Positions 8,785 through 17,634 of a stretch of DNA of 64,000 nucleotides are shown piece by piece. The notes under the pieces are model-generated. The model had not been told where the DNA came from. It saw only the letters and a list, made by a program, of their open reading frames with translations, and searched no databases. Origin of the DNA: Streptomyces sp. HUAS 15-9 (GTDB lineage Bacteria; Actinomycetota; Actinomycetes; Streptomycetales; Streptomycetaceae); the NCBI RefSeq assembly GCF_025642155.1, contig NZ_CP106798.1, positions 8,556,001-8,620,000 on the forward strand. The letters run 5' to 3'. The stretch's first letter is position 1. Every line of letters starts with the position of its first letter. The translations under genes and the position numbers were made by a program.

Positions 8785-9903
8785 ATGAATCTTTCCGAGA
8801 ACGTCGATGAACGGGACGGGTGGGACGCGTTGTCCGAGGGGGCGCGGCCCTCGGAGTACGTGGCGCAGGAATGGCTGAGCGGTCTCGGGCTGAATCGGGA
8901 GGCGCCCGTGGAGGTGCTCGTCCGTCTCCTTGACGCGGGGGAGGTGTGGTTCCTGTACCGCGAGCACCTTCCTCCCGGCGTCCTGGACGCGGCTGTTGAG
9001 CACCCTGCCAGGAGGATCCGGTTGGCGGCCGCCGAGTCGGGCCGGCTCTCACCCGCACAGTGGGACCGGCTTCTGGCGGTCACACCCGGCCAGGCACTGC
9101 GCGAGGTGCTCGAAGAGATGGCAGCGGAACAGGCCGTACGCCGCCCATGGACGACCGCGGGAAGGGGCATCGAGCGCCCGCCGCATCCCGATGCTCAACC
9201 GCCCACGACGCCGACCGAGATCGCCGTCCTGGCCGACGCGGTTCCCCATGTCGATGAGTACCACAGGACCTACGCGCTGTGGTGGGTAGCCGCCCTCTAC
9301 GAAAACCCGGATGCCATGCGGCAGTTGGCGGCGTCTCCCAAACGATGGATCCGCCGCAGCGTGGCCCGCGCGCCGCGGCTGCCTGAGGACGTGGTGAGCC
9401 TCCTCGCTCGCGACGAGGACCGCGTCGTGCACCTCTTTCTCGCCGAGTCCTGCGACGACGCCCCGGCGGAGATGCTCCTCGATGTGTGGACGTGGTGGTC
9501 GGGCAGCTTTTCGTTCCCCGGCCGCCCCCGCAACCACCCCAACTTCCCCCGGCACGATCTGCTCCGCTTCGCGGACGACCCGAGCCCGCGCATACGTCTG
9601 CTCGCGCTCGACGATCCTGACTCGCCCGACGAACTGGTCGAGTGTTTCAGCCACGACCCCGACCCCGACGTACGCGCCCGCGCTGCCGCTGATCCGCGTC
9701 TGTCCACCGCATCCGCCGTCCGGCTGGCCGGAGACGCGGAGTACAGGGTCCACCGGCCGGCCTGGCGAAACGCAGCCCTGCCTCCTTCGGCGCTCGTCCC
9801 GCTGCTCCTCGACGAGCGCAGTGCCAAGGACGCGTCCCAGAATCCTGCGATCCCCGTGGCCGGCATGCACCGGATGATCACGCTGGCCGGTCCGCCGAGC
9901 TGA
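8785..9903 (+). CDS. HEAT/LRV-like repeat protein of unknown function
   Basis: A 372-aa soluble, mostly helical protein, Pro/Arg-spaced and rich in short repeats such as HPARRIRLAAAES, SPKRWIRRSVARAPRLPEDVV, DPSPRIRLLALDDPDSPDELV and DPDPDVRARAAADPRLS. This is the look of HEAT or leucine-rich-variant repeats common in Streptomyces, thought to be protein-interaction scaffolds. There is no signal peptide or catalytic motif. The ATG at 8785 was chosen because the residues after it (MNLSENVDERDGW) look coding; a TTG at 8749 is possible. A hairpin follows the stop. Confidence 0.7.
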   Translation: MNLSENVDERDGWDALSEGARPSEYVAQEWLSGLGLNREAPVEVLVRLLDAGEVWFLYREHLPPGVLDAAVEHPARRIRLAAAESGRLSPAQWDRLLAVTPGQALREVLEEMAAEQAVRRPWTTAGRGIERPPHPDAQPPTTPTEIAVLADAVPHVDEYHRTYALWWVAALYENPDAMRQLAASPKRWIRRSVARAPRLPEDVVSLLARDEDRVVHLFLAESCDDAPAEMLLDVWTWWSGSFSFPGRPRNHPNFPRHDLLRFADDPSPRIRLLALDDPDSPDELVECFSHDPDPDVRARAAADPRLSTASAVRLAGDAEYRVHRPAWRNAALPPSALVPLLLDERSAKDASQNPAIPVAGMHRMITLAGPPS

Positions 9904-9922
9904 GCCGCGCAGCTTGGGGCAG

Positions 9923-9960
9923 GGTATTGGCGCCCGACAGGCAGGCCGGACGCCGATACC
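9923..9960. terminator. Bidirectional hairpin between convergent genes
   Basis: GGTATTGGCG (9923-9932) pairs with CGCCGATACC (9951-9960) with one T-G wobble. It sits between the stops of convergent genes at 9903 and 9979. Confidence 0.55.
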
Positions 9961-9978
9961 GCTGCCATCGGTCAGCTG

Positions 9979-10980
9979 TCAGAAGGCGCCCGCGTTGAGG
10001 GCCTTCTGGAGCTGGCTGGTGGTGTTGTCGTCCCAGGTGTCCTGGGGCGTCAGGCCGAGGTGCTTGTTGAGGGCGGTGGTGGTGGCGGGGCCGGTGATGC
10101 CGTCGGCGGTCACGTGCAGATAGGTCTGCAGGGCCTTGACGGTCAGCGGTCCGAAGGCGCCGTCGACCTCCAGCCCGGCGGACGCCTTGGTGTTCAGCAC
10201 CCGCTGCAGCGCCGCACAGGTGGCCGGCCCGAACTGACCGTCCACATCGAGGAGTGCGGGTGCGGTGACCAGCGCCTTCGGCTTGATCACGCCGGTGTGC
10301 CCGGCGAGGGCCGCCTTCATGACGGCGGCGGTGTGCGGCCCGTACTCCCCGTCCACGGTCAGCTTGTGCTTGGCCTGGAAGGTGCGGACGGCCTTGTCGG
10401 TGGCGGGCCCGAACCGGCCGTCGACGGTGAGGCCGGCCTTCTGGACGCTGTTGAGGTTCTTCTGGAGGGTCTTGACGGCGTTACCGGTCGAGCCCAGGCG
10501 CAGGATGCCGTCGTGGCTGGGCATCGGGGCGGCGTTGTCGTAGGCGGGGCGGCCGTAGCCGACCACGCAGGCGCGGCCCCGGACCCGGCGGCGGAACGCG
10601 TCGGAGGTGTTGCCCTCCAGGGTGGTGATGGTGCCGTTGGAGTGGACGGCCTCGACCAGGCCGACGTGCTTGATGGAGCTGATGGAGCGGCCGCCGGAGA
10701 AGTCGAAGAACACGACGTCACCGGGGCGCATGCCACCCATGCCGTAGTGCCAGCGGCCGTGGGACTGGAAGGCGCGGGCGTGGGCGGTGGTCAGGGCGAA
10801 CTTGCCCATCACGGCCTTGAGGTTGTCGGAGTGGGCGGCCTCGTAGCTGATGGACATGTCGCACCACGCTCCCGAGAAGCCGTACCAGGAGGTGATGAGG
10901 TTGTGGTTCGAGCCGGGCGGGTGCTCGGTGGTGCCCAGCAGCTTGCGGGCGGCCGCGATCATTCCCTTTGCTGTTCCCAT
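9979..10980 (-). CDS. CHAP-domain peptidoglycan hydrolase with PG-binding repeats
   Basis: 333 aa. Residues about 1-150 form a CHAP/NlpC-like amidase domain: Cys in GAWCDM, the block MRPGDVVFFDFS, His in IKHVGLVE, Asn in LEGNTSD. Residues about 160-333 hold three PG_binding_1-type repeats (DGRFGPATDKAVRTFQ, DGQFGPATCAALQ, DGAFGPLTVKALQTYL). It should cut peptide bonds in peptidoglycan. There is no signal peptide or membrane segment, so export, if any, would need lysis or a special route, as with phage endolysins. The ATG lies 7 nt after the stop of the small acidic protein gene, so the two form an operon. Confidence 0.85.
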   Translation of the reverse strand: MGTAKGMIAAARKLLGTTEHPPGSNHNLITSWYGFSGAWCDMSISYEAAHSDNLKAVMGKFALTTAHARAFQSHGRWHYGMGGMRPGDVVFFDFSGGRSISSIKHVGLVEAVHSNGTITTLEGNTSDAFRRRVRGRACVVGYGRPAYDNAAPMPSHDGILRLGSTGNAVKTLQKNLNSVQKAGLTVDGRFGPATDKAVRTFQAKHKLTVDGEYGPHTAAVMKAALAGHTGVIKPKALVTAPALLDVDGQFGPATCAALQRVLNTKASAGLEVDGAFGPLTVKALQTYLHVTADGITGPATTTALNKHLGLTPQDTWDDNTTSQLQKALNAGAF

Positions 10981-10987
10981 GGCGGTG

Positions 10988-11134
10988 TCAGAGCTCCATG
11001 TCGTCGGGGAGGGCGTCGAGGTCGTCGGTGACCTCGTGGTCGGGGTCCTGGCTGATGCCGGTCTGGTCGGGGTCGACGTCGAAGACGCCCGCGCCGCCCT
11101 CCGGGTACGGCGGGGCCTGCTCGTTCTCGCTCAT
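10988..11134 (-). CDS. 48-aa acidic protein in operon with the CHAP hydrolase
   Basis: The ATG at 11134 follows AAGGAG at ideal spacing and opens a 48-aa frame, MSENEQAPPYPEGG to LDALPDDMEL. It is very acidic (about 13 Asp/Glu and essentially no Lys/Arg), with no signal peptide. It ends 7 nt before the hydrolase start, so the two are co-translated. An inhibitory or chaperone partner of the hydrolase is possible but is only an inference from position and charge. No family is recognised. Confidence 0.7.
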   Translation of the reverse strand: MSENEQAPPYPEGGAGVFDVDPDQTGISQDPDHEVTDDLDALPDDMEL

Positions 11135-11908
11135 GAACACTGACTCCTTGTCGCTGTCTCGAGTGATGCGCCGCCCCGCCGCCGACCGGCCCGGCACCAC
11201 CACGTGTTCGTGGCGAGGCCGGCATCGGAAGGCGGGGCGACCGCCTTGCACCACTGAGTTCAGCGGGCCGGGAATTGAATGGGCAGCCGGTTCCGTCACC
11301 CTGATCAATGGCCGCACCGCAGGTCGCGGTGCATATCGCCGTCGACAACGCGGCCCCGGCCCTCAACCGGTCCCGGGGATGGCGCCGTCCGGTATCCTCC
11401 CGCGGTCCCAACTACGCCTGAGATGAGGGTGAATCGCCCGGCGGCGGGCGGTGCGGTTCACCTCGGGCAGTTCCCCCAGGGTCGGGGACGCTGATCGGCC
11501 CTGGCCGACGCCGGTCGGTGCCGGGGCCGTCGACCGGCAGATCCGGCCTGGTGCCAGGACCCGTGTGCATGCGGGACGTCGCTGGACAGCCGGTGAACAC
11601 CGGTTGGCGAAATCGGCCTTCACAGAACGTGATCACCGTGGGCGCGAGCCTCATTCGTGACCGGACCCAGTGGCGGTCGGCCACCTTCGTCGGCCAGGCA
11701 GAGCGGCTCGTCATCGCAGGAGCCGATGCGGATCTGCCGATCATTTACGGGCAGAAGGTCGCCCATGGCTGGGATTTCATCAACTGGTGGTGTAGATAAG
11801 TCAGTTGTTGCGTCTCTCTAGATCGCAACCGGCGGTGATCGCGGTAGGTGCTCAGTCGCTTTGCCGGTGATCGCCGACCCCCCTCATGCACAGCGAAAGG
11901 CAACATGT
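11135..11908. other. Intergenic region without a supported gene
   Basis: 774 bp between divergent genes. An open frame at 11518-11799 (plus) lacks a ribosome-binding site and recognisable features, though its last 40 residues look less random. Otherwise nothing is seen. Confidence 0.5.
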
Positions 11909-12583
11909 ATGGCGAACAACCGCATGATGCGCAACGGCGGACGGATGCTGGCGCTCTCGGCGGCTGCCCTGGGCATGGTCGCGGCGATGGCCGGCCCCGC
12001 CTCGGCCGATGACCAGCCCACCCGGGCGCAGCTCATAGCCGACTGCGACTCGGGTGTGGGCAAGTGCAGCTTCAACGAACCCCAGTTGGGCGAGGCGTAC
12101 CTCGGTGACTTCCACCGGGTCTCCGACTCGCTCTACAACTGCAGCACCTCGGCGGCCACCCAGTCGATGACCTGGTCCGACACGGTCGGTTCCACGGACT
12201 CGGCGGGTGTGTCCGTGACCGTCGGCGGCAAGATCGCCGACATCATCGATGTCAGCGTGACGGCGACTTACAGCCACACCTGGTCGAGCTCGCACTCGGA
12301 GACCAGCTCCATCAACATGACGGTGAAGCCCGGCGAAGTCGGCTGGATCTCCCGTGCGCAGGTGATGCAGACCGTCTCCGGCACCTGGCAGACCCACTAC
12401 GACGACCGGAAGTGGGGCCACTACTTCTGGTTCGTCCCCGACGTCATCACGGGGCCCGCCCCGAACGGAACGGACGGCCAGAGCAACGCCGTGGTCGTCA
12501 AGTCCCGGAAGATGACCGCCAAGGAGAAGCAGTCCTGCTCCAGCCGGTCCGGTAAGGCCAAGACGTTCATCGTCCAAGGCTGA
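11909..12583 (+). CDS. Secreted Ser/Thr-rich beta protein of unknown function
   Basis: A 224-aa precursor. Signal peptide MANNRMMRNGGR then LALSAAALGMVAAMAGPASA, cleaved near residue 31. The mature part has three or four Cys (DCDSG, GKCSF, YNCST, QSCSS) and a long alternating Ser/Thr beta section (about residues 70-150, with VSVTATYSHTWSSSHSETSS). It ends in a GEVGWISRAQV strand and a Lys-rich tail. The alternating polar/hydrophobic pattern resembles the membrane-inserting hairpin region of aerolysin/ETX-MTX2 proteins, but that is only a resemblance. GAAAGG precedes the ATG at 11909. It is a single-gene unit, with a hairpin after the stop. Confidence 0.75.
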   Translation: MANNRMMRNGGRMLALSAAALGMVAAMAGPASADDQPTRAQLIADCDSGVGKCSFNEPQLGEAYLGDFHRVSDSLYNCSTSAATQSMTWSDTVGSTDSAGVSVTVGGKIADIIDVSVTATYSHTWSSSHSETSSINMTVKPGEVGWISRAQVMQTVSGTWQTHYDDRKWGHYFWFVPDVITGPAPNGTDGQSNAVVVKSRKMTAKEKQSCSSRSGKAKTFIVQG

Positions 12584-12607
12584 CAAGGCTGATCCACCGA
12601 TTGCGTG

Positions 12608-12648
12608 CCCGGCTGTCTCGCGGTTCGTATCTCCGCGGGGCAGCCGGG
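12608..12648. terminator. Hairpin between convergent genes
   Basis: CCCGGCTG (12608-12615) pairs with CAGCCGGG (12641-12648), and inside it CGCGG (12619-12623) with CCGCG (12633-12637). It lies between the convergent stops at 12583 and 12683. Confidence 0.55.
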
Positions 12649-12682
12649 GGCTGCTCGGCCGCCGGTGGGCCGGTCCGGGGGG

Positions 12683-13732
12683 CTACAACGGCGCCGGAGA
12701 AGAAGCCCCCGCGATCAGCAGGCGAGGAGTCCCCGTGCCGTTCGCGGGCACGGTCCACAGGTCGCTGCTGCCGACCTTGCCATCGGTGGGTAGGGCATAG
12801 GCGATGGTGTGGTCGTCGAGCCAGGTGGCCTGGTCGTCGACGCTGTGGCGTTCGGCGAGCGCCGTCTCTTTGAGGGTGCTCAGGTCGAGGACGTACTCGT
12901 GCCACAGAGCGGTACCGGACAGGACCCGCTTCTTGAAGGCGACACGGGTCTCGTCGGGGGAGAGCGACGGACACTCCACGTTCTGGATCAGGGTGGTGAC
13001 CTGCTGCCGGGACAGTGAACCGCGGACCAGGTAGGTGTGGTTGGCGGTGTTGAGGGTGGCGTAGAACGTGTCGTCGTCGGAGGCGAAGGTGACACCCCAG
13101 AAGTTGATGTCCGAGGCGTGGTAGGGCTTGCCATCCTTGACGACGGAGAACGTCTCGAGGCTGGGAATCAGCTCCATCGTGCGGGTGTCCAGGACCGAGG
13201 TCCGGGTGGAGAAGAAGGCGGACGAGTAGGACTCGCCGGAGACGAAGACGGTCCAGGCGACGAAGCGGCCGCTGGGCGAGACCCGGGCGCGGCTGGGCGT
13301 GCCCGCGAGGGGAAAGGTGCGCAGGGTGCGGAGGCCGGCGTCCAGGAGCAGGGCACGGTTGCTCTGTTTCAGGACACCGGTGACGGACTGGAGGCAGACA
13401 CCCGTATCGGCCGCCGCGTAGAAACGCGCGCACTTCAGGTTCGTGGCGATCCGTCCGCCCCTGGGGTCGGCGGACGGGACCGAGACGACCGCGGTGCGGT
13501 GCGGGCCGGCAGCCGCGTTGAGGAAGGCCAGGCGGCCTTTCTGGCTGAGTGTCAACCTGCCTGCGGTGACCGTGGGGCCGCCCGGTTGCGGCTGGTTCGC
13601 CCGATCCGCGCGGGCGGCGGCGTGCAGGACCACACCGGTCCCCAGCCCCGCGAGGAGCAGCACCGCCGCGACGAATATGAGAAGGCGGCGGCGCTGCGGT
13701 GTCATCCGGATCCTCGTGGCGGTGGTGGTCAT
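12683..13732 (-). CDS. Membrane-anchored TolB-like beta-propeller protein
   Basis: 349 aa. A short basic N terminus (TPQRRRLL) leads into one membrane segment (about 17-38, LIFVAAVLLLAGLGTGVVL). An extracytoplasmic domain follows with WD40/TolB-like blades: SPSGRFVAWTVF, ASDDDTFYATL, CPSLSPDETRVAFKK, ATWLDDHTIAYAL. No catalytic motif is seen. Its ATG (13732) overlaps the MFS gene stop by four bases (ATGA), so it is the third gene of a GT2-MFS-propeller operon. Perhaps it is an exported glycan- or protein-binding partner of the transporter; that role is inferred from position only. Confidence 0.7.
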   Translation of the reverse strand: MTTTATRIRMTPQRRRLLIFVAAVLLLAGLGTGVVLHAAARADRANQPQPGGPTVTAGRLTLSQKGRLAFLNAAAGPHRTAVVSVPSADPRGGRIATNLKCARFYAAADTGVCLQSVTGVLKQSNRALLLDAGLRTLRTFPLAGTPSRARVSPSGRFVAWTVFVSGESYSSAFFSTRTSVLDTRTMELIPSLETFSVVKDGKPYHASDINFWGVTFASDDDTFYATLNTANHTYLVRGSLSRQQVTTLIQNVECPSLSPDETRVAFKKRVLSGTALWHEYVLDLSTLKETALAERHSVDDQATWLDDHTIAYALPTDGKVGSSDLWTVPANGTGTPRLLIAGASSPAPL

Positions 13733-15000
13733 CGGGCTTCTTTCGTCGGCCGCAGCACCATGCCGGCGACGGCCGCGCAGCACAGGAGGCCGATCGCCGC
13801 ACCGGCCAGCGCCGGGCCGTCGCCCCACGTCGTCCAGGCGGCGCCGAAGGCCAGCGAGCAACAGAACCGGGCCAGCGCCTGGCTGGTGCCGACGATGGCG
13901 AGGCCGCTGGCGCGCAGCTGCTCGGGCACGAGCCCGGCGAGGGCGGCGGGGAGCACGCCGTCGGTGGCCGCGTAGAAGATGCCGTGCAGGGCGAGTACGA
14001 GACAGGGGAGAGCCGGCGTGGCCGGGGCCCACAGCAGGAGGGCGTAGCCCGTGAGCAGACCCGCATGCCCGGCGAGGAACACCGTGTGCCGTCCGACCCG
14101 GTCGGCCACTGCGCCGACGGGCACGGCCAGCAGCAGGAACACCGAGGCGGTGCCCAGCGGCAGCAGCGGGAACCACTCCTCGCCGATGCCCACGCGCCGT
14201 TGCAGGAGCAGATAGACGAAGGCGTCGCTGACCGTGGTCAGGCCGAGCAACGCGGCACAGCCCGCGAGCGCGCGTAGTCGCGGCAGGCGCAGCAGCGCCA
14301 GCGCCTCGCGTAGGCGGACAGGCGCTCTGCCGTCCGGTGCGCCTGCTTCGTCCGTCTGCGCTCTTTGCCGTCTGCCGGGTACGAACAGCACCAGTACGAG
14401 CACACCGAGCACGGCGACGCACGCGCTCACGCCGAACACGGCGTCGTAGCCGTCGGCGGCCGCGCGCAGGATGAGGAAGGCCGCCAGCGGGCCGAGCATC
14501 GCGCCGGTGGTGTCCATCGCGCGGTGTACGCCGAAGGACCGGCCCTGGTTCTCGGCCGCCGTGGACAGCGAGATCATCGCGTCGCGTGGGGCGGTGCGCA
14601 GGCCCTTGCCGGTCCGGTCCAGGGCGAGGACCGTGCCGAGCGTGCCGAGGCTGCCCGCGAGCAGGAGCAGCGGCTTGCACAGCGCCGACAGGCCGTAGCC
14701 GAGTCCGGCCATGAGCTTGTGGTTGCGTACTCGGTCGGCGAGGTGTCCGCCGGTCAGCTGGACCAGAGCGCTGACGCCGTTGTAAACGCCGTCGAGGGTG
14801 CCGAATCCCAGCGGGCTGAAGCCGAGGGTGGTGACGAGGTAGAGCGGCAGGACGGCGGTGACCATCTCCGAGGAGATGTCGGTGATCAGGCTGACCGTGC
14901 CCAGCATGAGCACGACGGGGGCGACTTTGGGCCGAAGGCCGCGTCTTCGGCCCGGCCCGGAGTCGGCCGCCGGCGGCGCGGAGCGGTCGGTGAGATACAT
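13729..15000 (-). CDS. MFS transporter
   Basis: About 423 aa with 12 predicted membrane segments. The block DRTGKGLRTAPRDAMIS after segment 4 is typical of a bacterial MFS subfamily with conserved R-K-G-x-R-x-x-P-R-D. The ATG at 15000 follows GGAG at 8 nt; a TTG at 15006 is an alternative. It lies between the GT2 gene (25 bp upstream) and the propeller gene (4-bp overlap), and is probably an exporter. Substrate unknown; the pairing with a glycosyltransferase hints at a glycosylated or lipid substrate. Confidence 0.85.
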   Translation of the reverse strand: MYLTDRSAPPAADSGPGRRRGLRPKVAPVVLMLGTVSLITDISSEMVTAVLPLYLVTTLGFSPLGFGTLDGVYNGVSALVQLTGGHLADRVRNHKLMAGLGYGLSALCKPLLLLAGSLGTLGTVLALDRTGKGLRTAPRDAMISLSTAAENQGRSFGVHRAMDTTGAMLGPLAAFLILRAAADGYDAVFGVSACVAVLGVLVLVLFVPGRRQRAQTDEAGAPDGRAPVRLREALALLRLPRLRALAGCAALLGLTTVSDAFVYLLLQRRVGIGEEWFPLLPLGTASVFLLLAVPVGAVADRVGRHTVFLAGHAGLLTGYALLLWAPATPALPCLVLALHGIFYAATDGVLPAALAGLVPEQLRASGLAIVGTSQALARFCCSLAFGAAWTTWGDGPALAGAAIGLLCCAAVAGMVLRPTKEAR

Positions 15001-15025
15001 GATCAAGGCTCCAGGTGCGGTGCGA

Positions 15026-15889
15026 TCAGTTCTGCCGGCTGCTCTCGTCCCGCAGCCAGGTGCCGAAGTCCTGTGCCCGGATGGCCTTTCCGGCCCCCCG
15101 CCGGGCGACGACCGCCGCCGCGACGAAGACTACGACAGCCGCGAAGAGCCTCGGCTCCCTGCGCAGCAGCGCTTTGAGATCTGTCGTACTCGTGCGTGCC
15201 GAGGCCTCTTCCGGGCTCTGATGCTGTTCGACCTGGGCGGTGGACACGGCGGCTCGGATCCGACGCCTGATCAAATCCCGCCATGTGCGCGGCGGGTGGA
15301 CCACGACTCGGGCCGCGTCGATCACTAGCCGCTCCTCGGGAGCGAAGGCCAGGGACGCGGCCAGGTCGTCCGCCATGAGTGGCGGCAGCGCGGCGATCCG
15401 GGCGTGCCCGGCCTTGGAGACGGCGATGACCCCTCGGCCGAACAAACCCTCGCGTACGGTGGGTAGTTGCTGCCACACCCGGTAGTAGGCCCGGACCCGC
15501 CAGGCGCAGGCGTCCAGCGGGATCCGCCGTTCCGGGGCGGTGGCGAGGATGCCCGAGGTGTCGTCGTTCAGGGGTGCGGTCAGCGCCCGTACGTCGGCGC
15601 CCGCGATCACGATGTCGGCGTCCATATACACGCGGGGGAAGCCACGCGCGTGATCGTCTCCCGTCCGCAGGGCGGTGTGCTTGGAGGGGACGGGGATCTC
15701 GACCACCCGCACGCGTGGGCCGCGAGCGGCCGCGATCCGTGCGGTGTCATCCGTACAGCCGTTGCATACGACCACGATGTCCGTATCGTCCTGGAAGGAT
15801 TCGCCCTCGGAGGTATCGGCCAGCAGCGAATCGAGGAGCCGTCCGATGACTCGCGCCTCGTTGTGGGCCGGTATCACGATGCTCGTCAC
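15026..15889 (-). CDS. Family 2 glycosyltransferase with C-terminal membrane segment
   Basis: 287 aa. GT-A fold: VIPAHNEARVIGRLLDSL at the N terminus, VVCNGCTDDT, then the metal-binding YMDADIV (about residue 95), and an acceptor-side LMADDLAAS. A hydrophobic stretch (FAAVVVFVAAAVVA, about 252-266) anchors the C terminus. It should transfer a sugar from a nucleotide donor; specificity cannot be read. GTG start at 15889. First gene of the minus operon, divergent from the WcaJ-type transferase gene at 16172. Confidence 0.85.
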   Translation of the reverse strand: MTSIVIPAHNEARVIGRLLDSLLADTSEGESFQDDTDIVVVCNGCTDDTARIAAARGPRVRVVEIPVPSKHTALRTGDDHARGFPRVYMDADIVIAGADVRALTAPLNDDTSGILATAPERRIPLDACAWRVRAYYRVWQQLPTVREGLFGRGVIAVSKAGHARIAALPPLMADDLAASLAFAPEERLVIDAARVVVHPPRTWRDLIRRRIRAAVSTAQVEQHQSPEEASARTSTTDLKALLRREPRLFAAVVVFVAAAVVARRGAGKAIRAQDFGTWLRDESSRQN

Positions 15890-16171
15890 CTGGGCAGTAT
15901 GCCGCCGGTGTCGCTATTGCGATGTGTGTTTCGTCCAACTGTTCCCGCGGCTGCGTCCCGTGGTCTAGATTGAGGTTCGCCGGACCGGTTTGGGTGGGGA
16001 ACTGGTCTTGACTGTTTGTCACGGTTCGGCTTGTTGAGCATTTTTGACAGTCAGTAACCAGCATGCTGGGGGCATGAGGCGGTTGGGGACCGCTGATGCT
16101 CCCTCGCTTTCCGGTGCCGCTGAGTGAAGGGCACTTCGGTCAGGGGTAGCCGCGCATGTGGTGGGGGGAGC
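15890..16171. promoter_or_regulatory. Divergent promoter region of the polysaccharide locus
   Basis: 282 bp between GT2 (minus) and the initiating transferase (plus). It holds two -35-like boxes reading rightward, TTGACT (16008-16013) and TTGACA (16044-16049). No convincing -10 was found at standard spacing, so the exact promoter is uncertain. Confidence 0.35.
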
Positions 16172-17611
16172 ATGACCATTGAGGTCACGCATGAGCAACT
16201 GGTTGTGGAGCGCAGGAGTCCGGAAGCGCGCCGAAGACGGTGGGAACAGAAGTACCGGATCGTCCTCCTGGTCGCGGACGGATTAGCGGCGGCTGCCGCG
16301 GCTTTCTTGATCCACGCGGCCTATGGCCGCTGGGCGGTGGCCCTGGTGCTGCCCCCGGTGTGGATCGCGGCCATGTTCGCGCATCGCTCCTACGACCGCG
16401 GCACGCTGGGCATGGGGACCGAGGAGTACCGTCGGGTGCTTCGGGGCGGTGTCGCACTGCCGGCGCTGGCCGCGTGTGCGTACTACCTGTTCAGGCACGA
16501 CTCCGGCCTCTTCCATGACATGACCATGGCTGCGGTGCCGGCCACCGCGATCGCCCTGACGGTCCGGTACACGCTGCGCCGCCGGCTGCACAGACGCTGG
16601 GCGCGGGGCCGGGACCGGAGCGCGACGCTCCTGGTCGGGCCGTCGCGCGGCATCATGGAGCTGGTCGCCGTGTTACGGCGCGGCGGCGTACAGGAGCTCC
16701 AGGCGTCCGGAGTGTGCCTGAGCGATCCGGAAAACGCCAGGGACATCCGCAAGTTGGGGCTCCCCGTCCTCGGCGGCGTCGGCGACATGAACGACGTGAT
16801 CCGGGCCCTGGGCATCGGCACCGTGGTGGTGCTGCCGGCACCCGAGTACGACGCCTCCGTCCTGCGCCGGATGTCCTGGACGGCGGCCGTGCAGGGCGTC
16901 GACTTCCTGCTGGCCCCCGTGCTGGCCGACGTCTCCGCCTCCCGGCTGGCGGTACGGCCCACCAACGGGGTGCCGCTGGTACGGATACAGGCGCCGAACC
17001 TCTCCCGGGTCTCCCGGCTGCCCAAGGAACTGCTGGATCGTTCCTTCGCGGCGGCGCTCCTGCTCCTCCTCGCGCTGCCCATGCTGCTGATCGCCCTGAT
17101 CGTCCGGCTGGACAGCACCGGCCCCGCGCTGTTCAGACAGCCGCGGGTGGGCCGGTACGGCGACCACTTCACCATGCTCAAGTTCCGCACGATGCGGCAG
17201 GACTCGGAGGCCCTGAGGGCGGAACTGGAGCACCTCAACCAGAACAGCGACGGCCTGCTGTTCAAGGTGAAGGAAGACCCACGGATCACCCGGGTCGGCT
17301 CGTTCCTGCGGCGCAGCTCGCTGGACGAACTGCCCCAGCTCATCAACGTGGTCAAGGGCCATATGTCGCTCGTCGGCCCCCGCCCGCCGCTGCCCGAAGA
17401 GGTCGAGGAGTACACGCCGGACATCAAGCGCCGGTTGCTCGTGAAGCCCGGCCTCACCGGACTGTGGCAGGTCAGCGGCCGCTCCGACCTGCCCTGGGAC
17501 GAGGCGGTCCGGCTCGATCTCGGATACGTGGACAACTGGTCGATGGGCCTTGACCTGTCGATCCTGCTGCGCACCGGATCCGCGGTGGTGCGCGGAACGG
17601 GGGCGTACTGA
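16172..17611 (+). CDS. WcaJ-type polyprenyl-phosphate sugar-1-phosphate transferase (initiating)
   Basis: A 479-aa polyisoprenyl-phosphate hexose-1-P transferase. Four N-terminal membrane segments (about 25-125), a CoA-binding-like middle (about 145-265), a fifth membrane segment (about 293-315, ALLLLLALPMLLIALIV) and the catalytic domain with KFRTMRQD, SSLDELPQLINVVKG, SLVGPRPPLP and KPGLTGLWQVSGRSDLPW. It starts each repeat unit by loading a sugar-1-P on undecaprenyl phosphate. Two in-frame TTA codons (16283-16285 and 16673-16675) make it a strong bldA target. The ATG at 16172 has a cramped GGGGGAG one base away; a GTG at 16124 is possible. Its TGA overlaps the next ATG. Confidence 0.92.
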   Translation: MTIEVTHEQLVVERRSPEARRRRWEQKYRIVLLVADGLAAAAAAFLIHAAYGRWAVALVLPPVWIAAMFAHRSYDRGTLGMGTEEYRRVLRGGVALPALAACAYYLFRHDSGLFHDMTMAAVPATAIALTVRYTLRRRLHRRWARGRDRSATLLVGPSRGIMELVAVLRRGGVQELQASGVCLSDPENARDIRKLGLPVLGGVGDMNDVIRALGIGTVVVLPAPEYDASVLRRMSWTAAVQGVDFLLAPVLADVSASRLAVRPTNGVPLVRIQAPNLSRVSRLPKELLDRSFAAALLLLLALPMLLIALIVRLDSTGPALFRQPRVGRYGDHFTMLKFRTMRQDSEALRAELEHLNQNSDGLLFKVKEDPRITRVGSFLRRSSLDELPQLINVVKGHMSLVGPRPPLPEEVEEYTPDIKRRLLVKPGLTGLWQVSGRSDLPWDEAVRLDLGYVDNWSMGLDLSILLRTGSAVVRGTGAY

Positions 17612-17634
17612 TGGACCGACGGAAGAGGAGTCAA

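Noticed and set aside
11518..11799. 93-codon plus ORF ending INWWCR
   Set aside because: No ribosome-binding site or family; N-terminal half looks non-coding.
12683..14680. 665-codon minus-strand frame looking like an MFS-propeller fusion
   Set aside because: Only the part from 13732 down is real; the upstream part is the wrong frame of the MFS gene, which has its own start and ATGA overlap.
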